5,667 nt of DNA from contig QMZF01000087.1 of the NCBI GenBank assembly GCA_003663055.1, positions 1-5,667 of the forward strand, written 5' to 3'. Below are positions 1 through 5,528 of this stretch, piece after piece. Made by a program: the position numbers and the translations under genes. The DNA comes from Archaeoglobales archaeon. Its GTDB lineage: Archaea > Halobacteriota > Archaeoglobi > Archaeoglobales > Archaeoglobaceae. Each line of letters starts with the position of its first letter. The first letter of the stretch is position 1. Below the pieces are notes generated by a model that did not search any database, was not told the origin of the DNA, and saw nothing but the letters and a program-made list of their open reading frames with translations.

Positions 1-1323
1 CTTGATCTCGATCACTTCCCTTGCAAGCAGCATGCGCTCTTCTATCAGCTCGAAAAGCCCGTCATCGTCCTTCGATTCGTACGCTATGCGCGGCAGGTTG
101 AGCGTTACCACTTGCAGGCTGCCAGTTCTCATGCAGCCCCTTGCAAAGTCCTCCCAGTCACTGGCGTCTGGCGACAAAACAAGCCTGCAGCACTGAGCGA
201 AGACGTTGTCTGGCAGGTAGCCTGCAAGCAGATTGAGGAAGTACGGCGTGCCATATTTTGCAACGCACTTGTGAACGAGAATCATGAAATCTTCGAAGCC
301 CTCCTTTCTGAAGTTCTCCTTGCGAAGCTTGTAGTTTGGCTTGGGGAAGAAGAAAGGCTTTCCGACATAGTCGCCTTCTAAATAGACTTCTGTCAGGGCT
401 TTTGCAAATGCAATAGCTTCTTCTTCAAAATCGCCATAGGTGACGGATTCCTTCTGAATGCCACCCGGCAGAATCGCTGGCAGTTCTGCGACTATGCTCG
501 GAACGCCGTATTCGATGTCTATGTCGCTGAAAACCGTCTGACCACCTCTTGCAACGTACATCTGGCTCATCTCGTAGATGAACATCTGGGCGAGCTGCTT
601 TATCTCTTTGTAAGATTTTCCGGCCATGTAAGGAGCAAGCCAGACGTTGAAGAAGTCTAAACCCTGCCCGCCGGCGAAGTTCGTTTGAGCTGCAGCCAAA
701 GCCTTTGCCGCATGCAGAACTGCAACTTCGGCGTTCTTTGCAGGCCCAGCCACGGCCGTGTTTTCTCCAGTTCCATCAACTTTAAGACCGTTCTTCAAAA
801 ACCACCGCAAGTCGTGCTGGAAGCAGTAGGGGCGGGTAGCGAAGTATTCCAAATCGTGTATGTGTATCTCGCCCCTCATATGCGAGTCTGCAAGCTTCAG
901 CGGTAGGAGCTTCAGTAGGGCATACTCCTTCATCACCCTGTCGGCTACAAGCTTGTGTATCGTTTCTGGGTTGTGCTGCAGGTTTGCGTTTTCTCTGCTT
1001 CCCTTCTCAATAAGCTGCGTCGCATCGTAAACTGGCAAGCCGAGGCGCGTGTAATTAGCTCTTTCTACTTCAAGTCCCCTTTCCAGAAGTTTAACGTTAA
1101 CGATTTCCCTGATGAGCGGCGCTGATACAAATTCTAGGTTTAAAGCCTTAATTCCGTTTTCAACCTCAACGGCTATTTCCTCGGCTATTTGCCTGCCAAC
1201 CCCCACTTCCATTACGAGGGATTCAACGATCCTGTTTCTGTCAAAGGGCTCGAGTGTGTTTCGTGATGTTCTTACCAGAATGTCGTGTTTTTCAAGCTCC
1301 AGAGCGGTATCTCTTTTAAGCAT
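1..1323 (-). CDS. nrdD: anaerobic ribonucleoside-triphosphate reductase (class III), N-terminal 441 codons, 3' end outside window
   Basis: The enzyme reduces ribonucleoside triphosphates to dNTPs without oxygen, using a glycyl radical installed by the radical-SAM activase NrdG. The minus-strand frame is open from an ATG at 1323 to the window edge. Residues about 13-100 fit an ATP-cone (motif LEPFDRNRI), the allosteric nucleotide site. The catalytic barrel follows: RGEIHIHD at 150-157, RPYCFQHDL with C167, NFAGGQG near 215, RGGQTVFSDID near 260, and QCCRL at 377-381, whose Cys pair lies where the thiyl-radical Cys of the family sits. RTGSLQVVTLNLPR begins at 399. The C-terminal zinc-binding cysteines and the glycyl-radical motif would lie beyond position 1. 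No Shine-Dalgarno precedes the ATG and a TATA-like box lies just upstream. The frame is also open upstream to an in-frame TTG at 1380, a less likely start. The family assignment is secure; the mapping of individual catalytic cysteines is from memory of the family. Confidence 0.95.
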   Translation of the reverse strand, partial: MLKRDTALELEKHDILVRTSRNTLEPFDRNRIVESLVMEVGVGRQIAEEIAVEVENGIKALNLEFVSAPLIREIVNVKLLERGLEVERANYTRLGLPVYDATQLIEKGSRENANLQHNPETIHKLVADRVMKEYALLKLLPLKLADSHMRGEIHIHDLEYFATRPYCFQHDLRWFLKNGLKVDGTGENTAVAGPAKNAEVAVLHAAKALAAAQTNFAGGQGLDFFNVWLAPYMAGKSYKEIKQLAQMFIYEMSQMYVARGGQTVFSDIDIEYGVPSIVAELPAILPGGIQKESVTYGDFEEEAIAFAKALTEVYLEGDYVGKPFFFPKPNYKLRKENFRKEGFEDFMILVHKCVAKYGTPYFLNLLAGYLPDNVFAQCCRLVLSPDASDWEDFARGCMRTGSLQVVTLNLPRIAYESKDDDGLFELIEERMLLAREVIEIK

Positions 1324-1339
1324 AGCTTTAAGTAGCTTT

Positions 1340-1350
1340 TTAATATACTT
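1340..1350 (-). promoter_or_regulatory. candidate TATA box of the nrdD gene
   Basis: On the minus strand the 68-bp gap between the protease stop and the nrdD ATG contains AAGTATATTAA, centred about 21-24 bases before the ATG at 1323. No Shine-Dalgarno lies between box and ATG. The spacing is slightly short for a textbook archaeal promoter with a leaderless start (about 26), but this is the only TATA-like element in the gap. It implies nrdD has its own promoter and is not simply the last gene of the upstream operon. Confidence 0.4.
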
Positions 1351-1391
1351 AACAATTTCACTTGATGTAGTGGAAAACAAATTTGATTTTA

Positions 1392-2411
1392 TCAATCCAT
1401 AAAAATGGGTGTCGGTGTAAAGCACATGAAAGCTAGAACAAAGGCAAACGTCCCCAAGATAATTCTCCTACCATCAAGAGGTGTTTCATCATCAAGTGGG
1501 GCAGGATGGGGGTGCATGGAGAAAAACAAGGTTATCAAACCCCAGAGGATCCATATGGTGCCAGCTCCTGTACCTTCGCTCACCTCCACCGCGTAGCCGA
1601 GTACTATCAGAATAAGGGGGGTTAGCCTTGAAATTATCTCGCTTTTCTTTCCAGCCATTGCCCGCATTACATGTCCGCCATCGAGTTGGCCGACGGGAAG
1701 CATGTTGAGAAACGTTATGAACATCCCCACCCAGCCTGCAAACGCTACTGGATGTATGTACATGCCACTGAACCCTGTAGCTACTGCAATCAGGTGAAAC
1801 AACGGAGGAATTCCTATCTTGATTGCCTCGGTTGGAGGGGGAGTGTGTTCAAGTCTGAGGCCAATAAAAGTAACGACTATGGATGCAATAATTCCGATTA
1901 GGGGGCCAGAAACACCGACATCGAACAGGGCTTTTCTGTTTGGAATCGGGCCTCTATGCTTAATGACTGCACCGAGAGTTCCAATTATTGTCGGAAAGGG
2001 AATAAAGTAGGGTAGAGATGTCTTCAATCCCCATCGTTTCGCAACGAAGTAGTGTCCCATTTCGTGGCTGCCAAGGACAAAAAGAACGGCAAACGAGAAA
2101 ACTATCCCGCCTAGCAGATTAAACTTCTCGTAGAACGTAGAACCGATGAGTGTCGTGGAGATAAACGTTGCGAGCAGAAGAACCACGTTTATCCATGGCC
2201 TCTCCTTCCTTTCCCTAACATCAACAACAGCTTCGCCCATGTGCCATCCAATGTTGACATCGTAATCAGCCGAAAATGAGAAGATGTAGCTGGCAGCGTT
2301 TCCCTTCGGAATAACGTAGAATCTGATACCTCCAGGTATTTCTCGAAAATCGTAAATAAAGAAGTACTTTTCGAGTTCGCTCCTTATTGCCTCGATTTCT
2401 TCACTTCTCAA
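1392..2411 (-). CDS. site-2-protease-like membrane zinc metalloprotease (peptidase family M50)
   Basis: This 339-residue intramembrane protease has the M50 zinc-binding motif HEMGH at 116-120 and the second metal-ligand motif QLDGGH at 242-247 with D244. S2P-type enzymes cleave membrane-spanning segments, often of anti-sigma factors or membrane-anchored regulators; the substrate here is unknown. A soluble N-terminal region (1-72) is followed by hydrophobic stretches near 74-94, 100-120, 163-187, 203-240, 263-280, 284-300 and 315-332, so it is a polytopic membrane protein. The segment IPNRKALFDVGVSGPLIG (156-173) resembles the archaeal/cyanobacterial/plant EGY-like branch. No CBS or PDZ domain is visible. 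The start is TTG at 2411: an in-frame TAG lies two codons upstream and no other start codon is found in the first 35 codons. It overlaps the end of the DUF126 gene by 11 bases, indicating coupled translation as the last gene of a three-gene operon. Confidence 0.9.
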   Translation of the reverse strand: MRSEEIEAIRSELEKYFFIYDFREIPGGIRFYVIPKGNAASYIFSFSADYDVNIGWHMGEAVVDVRERKERPWINVVLLLATFISTTLIGSTFYEKFNLLGGIVFSFAVLFVLGSHEMGHYFVAKRWGLKTSLPYFIPFPTIIGTLGAVIKHRGPIPNRKALFDVGVSGPLIGIIASIVVTFIGLRLEHTPPPTEAIKIGIPPLFHLIAVATGFSGMYIHPVAFAGWVGMFITFLNMLPVGQLDGGHVMRAMAGKKSEIISRLTPLILIVLGYAVEVSEGTGAGTIWILWGLITLFFSMHPHPAPLDDETPLDGRRIILGTFAFVLAFMCFTPTPIFMD

Positions 2412-2805
2412 CCTCTATCCATCCTTCCCTTCCCGCACTAACCCTAACAAAGTCCCCGTTCTCAACGATATCCAATATATTGGCATCCGGTCTGTCAAGT
2501 AACGGGATTTCAGCGATTATTGCACCAACTGCTATGATCGCCTCGCTTTCTACGTTTATTATCGCTTTTGGTGCGGTTCCAGCTTTCTTCATCCTCAACA
2601 GCACGTAAGTTCCGACGGTTGAACCCCTCGCTGACGGAAAGATAAATATCTTATTGGTTATGCTTTCTCCAGCGATGTCGCTATCTTCCGCAACAACTAT
2701 GCCCGTTTCAACATCTACATCGCCAAGGAACGAGAAGCTCCTTCTGCTTACTATCGCTTCTCCCTCTGCCTCGCCCCTCGATATGACCCTCGCTTTAATT
2801 TTCAA
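2401..2805 (-). CDS. phosphomevalonate dehydratase small subunit (DUF126 / aconitase X swivel domain)
   Basis: A 134-residue protein of the DUF126 family. In archaea this family is known as the small subunit of phosphomevalonate dehydratase, which with an iron-sulfur large subunit (DUF521, aconitase X type) converts mevalonate 5-phosphate to trans-anhydromevalonate 5-phosphate in the archaeal mevalonate pathway to isoprenoid lipids. Seen here: the N-terminal pattern GEAEGEAIVS (11-20) and FSFLGDVD (24-31), and the core motif FPSARGSTVGTYVLLRM (56-72) with the conserved RGS serine at 62. The length fits the family. The start is TTG at 2805, supported by a strong Shine-Dalgarno (GAAGGTGAT) three bases upstream and by a four-base overlap with the stop of the macro-domain gene. 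No ATG exists near the N-terminus. The large subunit is not in this window. A swivel domain acting on another hydroxy-acid substrate is possible but less likely in an archaeon. Confidence 0.88.
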   Translation of the reverse strand: MKIKARVISRGEAEGEAIVSRRSFSFLGDVDVETGIVVAEDSDIAGESITNKIFIFPSARGSTVGTYVLLRMKKAGTAPKAIINVESEAIIAVGAIIAEIPLLDRPDANILDIVENGDFVRVSAGREGWIEVEK

Positions 2806-3314
2806 GAAATCACCTTCTCGAACGCTTTAACCTGTTCCTCGCTTATGTCGGTAAGTATTATCTTCTTTATCCCCGTTCCACCATCTATGTGCTTCTTTAT
2901 CTCCTCAACCATTATTTTTGCAGCTTCTTCTCTCGAAAAACCACCTACGCCCGTACCCATTGCCGGAAATGCGATGCTTTCGATTCCCAGTTCGTCGGCC
3001 TTTTTCAAAGCTGCTCTTACAGCAAGCCTTATTTTGTTTTCGTCCGTCTTGAAGTCCAGTTCCATCGTGGGAGAATGAATTACGTACTTCGCTTTCAGCT
3101 TGCCTGCTGTAGTTTCAACTGCCTCGCCTATCTTTATCGGGCCTTTTGCAACCGCCTCTTCCTCTATTTCCTTCCCTCCAGCCCTCTTTATCGCTCCCGC
3201 AACTCCACCACCCATGATCAGTCTTGTGTTCGCTGCGTTTACGATTGCATCCACTTCCAGCTTGGTTATGTCGCCGAGTAAGGCAACAATCTCAACACCT
3301 TTGTATGTCCCCAT
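2802..3314 (-). CDS. macro-domain ADP-ribose-binding protein / probable ADP-ribosyl hydrolase
   Basis: A 170-residue single macro domain, the fold that binds ADP-ribose and often removes it from proteins or small molecules. Diagnostic motifs: GDIT at 14-17 (D15 expected to contact adenine), IVNAAN at 24-29, GGGVAGAI at 35-42 and SIAFPAMGTGVGGF at 113-126, the phosphate-binding loop. Residue 39 is Ala where MacroD-type hydrolases have a catalytic Asp; as I recall, AF1521 of Archaeoglobus fulgidus has the same change. I chose the ATG at 3314, not the upstream in-frame start at 3404, because the domain begins there and the extra 30 residues do not resemble the family and span a promoter-like region. 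No Shine-Dalgarno is present and a TATA-like box lies 26-27 bases upstream, so the mRNA is probably leaderless. It is the first gene of an operon; its TGA overlaps the next start. Confidence 0.92.
   Translation of the reverse strand: MGTYKGVEIVALLGDITKLEVDAIVNAANTRLIMGGGVAGAIKRAGGKEIEEEAVAKGPIKIGEAVETTAGKLKAKYVIHSPTMELDFKTDENKIRLAVRAALKKADELGIESIAFPAMGTGVGGFSREEAAKIMVEEIKKHIDGGTGIKKIILTDISEEQVKAFEKVIS
2809..2817 (-). promoter_or_regulatory. Shine-Dalgarno sequence deciding the TTG start of the DUF126 gene
   Basis: GAAGGTGAT on the minus strand matches eight of nine bases of the ideal GGAGGTGAT complement of the archaeal 16S 3' end. It lies three bases before the TTG at 2805, inside the last codons of the macro-domain gene, and settles the non-ATG start. 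Confidence 0.7.
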
Positions 3315-3337
3315 AAACAGAAGTTCACAAAGGAGGG

Positions 3338-3343
3338 ATATAT
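3338..3343 (-). promoter_or_regulatory. candidate TATA box of the macro/DUF126/protease operon
   Basis: ATATAT in the context TATCGATATATCC (minus strand) is centred 26-27 bases before the ATG at 3314. That is the distance expected when an archaeal transcript begins at or next to the start codon. The absence of a Shine-Dalgarno supports leaderless translation of the first gene. Confidence 0.5.
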
Positions 3344-3382
3344 CGATACCGATTGGCAACTTAATAAGATTACATTTTAAAC

Positions 3383-3389
3383 AAAAAAA
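3383..3389 (-). terminator. T7 tract, probable intrinsic terminator of the DP1 gene
   Basis: Seven consecutive T (minus strand) begin eight bases after the DP1 stop codon at 3398-3400. Archaeal RNA polymerase terminates at oligo-T tracts without needing a hairpin. Together with the promoter-like box about 40 bases further on, it separates the DP1 transcript from the macro-domain operon. Confidence 0.55.
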
Positions 3390-3397
3390 CCTTAAAT

Positions 3398-4867
3398 TCA
3401 GCAAAACTTCAGCTTACTTACGCTGTTACCGTTGTAGACGGAAACAATTCCCGGTGTTGGGTTTAAGTTCATTTTTCGCTGAAATTCAGTCTGAGATTGC
3501 CAGCAACTTGAGTTTACGAGAAAAACACCTCTGTAAAATGAAGTCCCATACGTGTGGATGTGTCCAGAATGGAGAACATCGGGCACTTCATCGATTACGA
3601 GGTAGTCCTCTTTTTCCGGAGCTATCGGCGAGCGGTTGCCGTAGGATGGGGCTAGATGTCTCCTCTTCAGCAGCTCCTCCATTGCCTTGGTAGGCTCTTC
3701 GTAGCTCAGGCGAGGAATCTTCGTTACGAGGTCGTCAAGACTTCTCCCGTGATATATCAGGATTTTTACGCCTTCTACATCAACGAGTGCTGGATTTCCA
3801 ACGTGAATAACGTTGTTCGAGAACAGACTTGCGTGCTCCTTCAACAAGCATGGCTGAGGTTCTGCCTGCCTTACTGCGTCGTGGTTTCCTGGCGACAAGA
3901 TAATCTTAACCCGCTTTGGCAACTTGTCGAGCTGATAGGCGGCTTCTTCATACTGCTGGTATATGTCCACTATGGCCAGCTCTTTCTCCTGTCCGGGATA
4001 TATGCCTATCCCATCGACGATGTCACCAGCGATGACGACGTACTTCACACTTTCTGCCAGATTCTGACTTCTTTCATCCCCAATTTCGCAGTTAAGCCAG
4101 CTAACAAAGCGGTTCCACGCATCCTCGATAAAAGCATCGCTTCCGAAGTGTGTGTCTGAGGTAAACGCAACGCCAAAGCCCCAGTTTCGCTTTACTCCAT
4201 TCATGGGGACATCTGGAAATACTATGCGGTCCGCAATTAGATTTCTGCCCTTCAATATGCCGGAAACTCCTATGACCTCATCTCCTAGCAACTCCATCGC
4301 AACCTCTTTCAGCTTTCCGCTTGCTATTACGTTGATAAAGCCCGTTTTATCTTCAAGCTCAACGATTGCATTCCCGCTTGCAGTTTCCCTAACATCGTTG
4401 ACCATTCCTATTACTTCAACCTTCTCAGCCCTCACCTTGCCGACAGAAGAAATTGGAATGGGGTTCACTCTGTTTCTGAGGAGCCTTGAAAGCTTCTCAT
4501 ATCTGGAATTGAAGTACGCTACGAAGTCTTCAACGCTGCCCTCGCAGCAAGAATTGCCCGTTATGTCTTTCACGATGTTTACTCTACCGCTATCGAGTTC
4601 GGAGACCGGCTGGAGTGAAGGGCTAGATTTTACTTTTTGAGATTCTACTTTCTTCTCGCAACTCTTTATGGCATCAAGGATTGGCAAAATGTCCTCGGCT
4701 GTTATTATGAAGCTCCCATTCGCAAGCCTGCAAACCTCAGCAATAACCCCATCGAGCTTCGAAGGAGCGAGACTTTTGAGAACCTCAACCGCAGACGGGT
4801 GGACGTTGTAGCCGTACATGGCAAATTTCGTTATAATCAGCTTGGAGTCGATATCTTTAATTACCAT
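3398..4867 (-). CDS. polB: DNA polymerase D (PolD, family D) small subunit DP1, 3'-5' exonuclease
   Basis: A 489-residue small subunit of the archaeal replicative polymerase PolD, which pairs with the catalytic large subunit DP2 (not in this window) and carries the proofreading 3'-5' exonuclease. Regions in order: an N-terminal domain (about 1-70), a polar Ser-rich linker (about 70-112), an OB fold (about 146-222, VEVIGMVNDV onward), then a calcineurin-like phosphoesterase domain. The nuclease metal-site motifs are all present: SDTH (D238, H240), AGDIVDG (D282), GNHD (327-330), YHGRS (H373) and GHIHTYG (435-441). The exonuclease therefore looks active, unlike the inactivated eukaryotic B-subunits of the same superfamily. 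The ATG at 4867 is chosen over the TTG two codons upstream because GGAGG lies seven bases before the ATG but only one base before the TTG. No intein is present. It is divergent from signal peptidase and apparently monocistronic. Confidence 0.96.
   Translation of the reverse strand: MVIKDIDSKLIITKFAMYGYNVHPSAVEVLKSLAPSKLDGVIAEVCRLANGSFIITAEDILPILDAIKSCEKKVESQKVKSSPSLQPVSELDSGRVNIVKDITGNSCCEGSVEDFVAYFNSRYEKLSRLLRNRVNPIPISSVGKVRAEKVEVIGMVNDVRETASGNAIVELEDKTGFINVIASGKLKEVAMELLGDEVIGVSGILKGRNLIADRIVFPDVPMNGVKRNWGFGVAFTSDTHFGSDAFIEDAWNRFVSWLNCEIGDERSQNLAESVKYVVIAGDIVDGIGIYPGQEKELAIVDIYQQYEEAAYQLDKLPKRVKIILSPGNHDAVRQAEPQPCLLKEHASLFSNNVIHVGNPALVDVEGVKILIYHGRSLDDLVTKIPRLSYEEPTKAMEELLKRRHLAPSYGNRSPIAPEKEDYLVIDEVPDVLHSGHIHTYGTSFYRGVFLVNSSCWQSQTEFQRKMNLNPTPGIVSVYNGNSVSKLKFC
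4856..4863 (+). promoter_or_regulatory. candidate TATA box of the signal peptidase gene
   Basis: TTTAATTA is centred 26-27 bases before the ATG at 4886, the expected distance for a leaderless archaeal transcript. The intervening bases contain no Shine-Dalgarno on the plus strand. The box lies inside the first codons of DP1. Confidence 0.5.
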
Positions 4868-4874
4868 CCCCAAT

Positions 4875-4879
4875 CCTCC
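4875..4879 (-). promoter_or_regulatory. Shine-Dalgarno of DP1
   Basis: GGAGG on the minus strand, seven bases before the ATG at 4867. It decides that start over the TTG at 4873 and occupies much of the 18-bp gap between the two divergent start codons. Confidence 0.65.
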
Positions 4880-4885
4880 GCCACC

Positions 4886-5374
4886 ATGAAAGATATCATT
4901 AAAGACATACTCTCAACCCTCATTACTGTTGCGGTTATTATTGCTGTCGGTATAGCCATAACCGGAACGTGGCCCTTCATGGTTGCCGTTGAATCCGGGA
5001 GTATGGAGCCCCATATGCACCGTGGCGACGTCATATTTCTTCTTAGTCCAGATAGAACGAAGATAGTGACTTGGGAGGAAGGTAGAAACACCGGATATAC
5101 GAGTTTTGGTGACTACGGCGATGTAATCGTTTACTATCCGAATGGGGATAGGAGTAGAACACCGATAATACATCGCGCCCTGTACTGGGTTGAGAAGGGT
5201 GAAAAGATGCCAAACGGAGATCCCGCGCCGCATTCAGGCTATATAACGAAGGGTGATCACAACCCGATTCCTGACCAGCCCAAGCTTTCGATGCCCGTAA
5301 AGCCAGAGTGGATCGTGGGCGTTGCAAAGTTCCGCATACCCTACGTCGGGTACGTGAGGTTGATATTTAGATGA
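4886..5374 (+). CDS. signal peptidase I, archaeal/ER type (peptidase family S26)
   Basis: A 162-residue membrane protease that removes signal peptides from proteins exported through the Sec translocon. One N-terminal transmembrane segment (about 8-27) anchors it, with the catalytic domain outside. Box B is ESGSMEP (36-42) with nucleophile S39. IIHRALYW (94-101) places H96 where bacterial enzymes have the catalytic Lys, so this is the Ser-His-Asp type like eukaryotic Sec11. ITKGDHNPIPDQ (120-131) supplies D124 and D130, matching the two aspartates six residues apart in characterised archaeal enzymes. No C-terminal transmembrane segment is apparent. The ATG at 4886 is chosen because it starts the anchor helix directly; the open frame back to 4637 is merely antisense to DP1. 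It probably has a leaderless mRNA. Its TGA overlaps, in the convergent direction, the stop of the broken gene at the right edge. Confidence 0.95.
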   Translation: MKDIIKDILSTLITVAVIIAVGIAITGTWPFMVAVESGSMEPHMHRGDVIFLLSPDRTKIVTWEEGRNTGYTSFGDYGDVIVYYPNGDRSRTPIIHRALYWVEKGEKMPNGDPAPHSGYITKGDHNPIPDQPKLSMPVKPEWIVGVAKFRIPYVGYVRLIFR

Positions 5375-5379
5375 TTTTT
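5375..5379 (+). terminator. T5 tract, possible terminator of the signal peptidase gene
   Basis: Five T directly follow the signal peptidase stop codon, and a second run of six T lies at 5437-5442. Oligo-T tracts in this position commonly end archaeal transcripts. The second run also coincides with a suspected frameshift site in the convergent broken gene, so only the position of the first is informative. Confidence 0.3.
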
Positions 5380-5388
5380 ATGATTGTC

Positions 5389-5456
5389 CAGCTCTGGCTG
5401 ACTTCAATCTCGCCTATTGAAAGAAGCTTGAACGCATTTTTTCATCAGCTCTGGCT
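5389..5456. repeat. 11-bp direct repeat CAGCTCTGGCT, two copies 57 bp apart
   Basis: CAGCTCTGGCT occurs at 5389-5399 and 5446-5456. The offset of 57 bp is a multiple of three, but flanking bases do not match convincingly, so it is not a clear tandem duplication. It lies within the broken-gene region. Function unknown. Confidence 0.4.
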
Positions 5457-5505
5457 TTATACGTTGCGAAGCCCGTATAGCCGTAGAGTTCTACTCTTCT
5501 CTTTG

Positions 5506-5528
5506 ATCGACTAGCGTCAGGAGTCGAT
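5506..5528. repeat. 7-bp inverted repeat with 9-base loop
   Basis: ATCGACT (5506-5512) and AGTCGAT (5522-5528) are perfect inverted copies and could form a short hairpin. No T tract follows closely on the plus strand, so a terminator role is not supported. It sits at one of the suspected frame-switch points of the broken gene. Confidence 0.3.

Larger units (their letters stand above)
4850..4897. repeat. inverted repeat AAAGATATC spanning the divergent DP1/signal peptidase starts
   Basis: GATATCTTT at 4850-4858 and AAAGATATC at 4889-4897 are perfect 9-base inverted copies around a 30-bp spacer. The spacer contains both start codons (4867 minus, 4886 plus), and the centre is within about 3 bp of the midpoint between them. 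Each arm lies inside the first codons of one gene, where it encodes Lys-Asp-Ile in both, so coincidence of coding cannot be excluded. It could instead be a symmetric regulator site. Confidence 0.35.

Noticed and set aside
1376..1391. T-rich stretch after the protease stop as a terminator
   Set aside because: The longest T run is only four bases, too weak to call.
112..1402. Plus-strand ORFs in the left 1.4 kb
   Set aside because: They lie antisense to the clear nrdD coding frame.
3315..3404. Thirty extra N-terminal residues of the macro-domain protein starting at 3404
   Set aside because: The macro fold begins at the ATG at 3314; the extension covers the T7 tract and promoter-like box and overlaps the end of DP1.
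3100..4640. Several long plus-strand ORFs opposite the macro-domain gene and DP1 (for example 3100-3693, 3656-4159, 4152-4640)
   Set aside because: They are mirror frames of strongly supported minus-strand genes, with composition (Ser/Pro-rich or Cys/Tyr-rich) typical of antisense translation and no recognisable domains.
4637..4885. Upstream extension of the signal peptidase frame to 4637
   Set aside because: This part is antisense to the DP1 N-terminus, shows no family similarity, and would place a long soluble region before the membrane anchor; the ATG at 4886 has a well-placed TATA-like box.
5371..5514. A 47-codon plus-strand ORF whose ATG overlaps the signal peptidase TGA (ATGA), with two QLWL motifs 19 residues apart
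   Set aside because: The overlap resembles translational coupling, but there is no Shine-Dalgarno, the product resembles nothing, and the repeat is the 11-bp DNA repeat; the minus strand reads more like protein.
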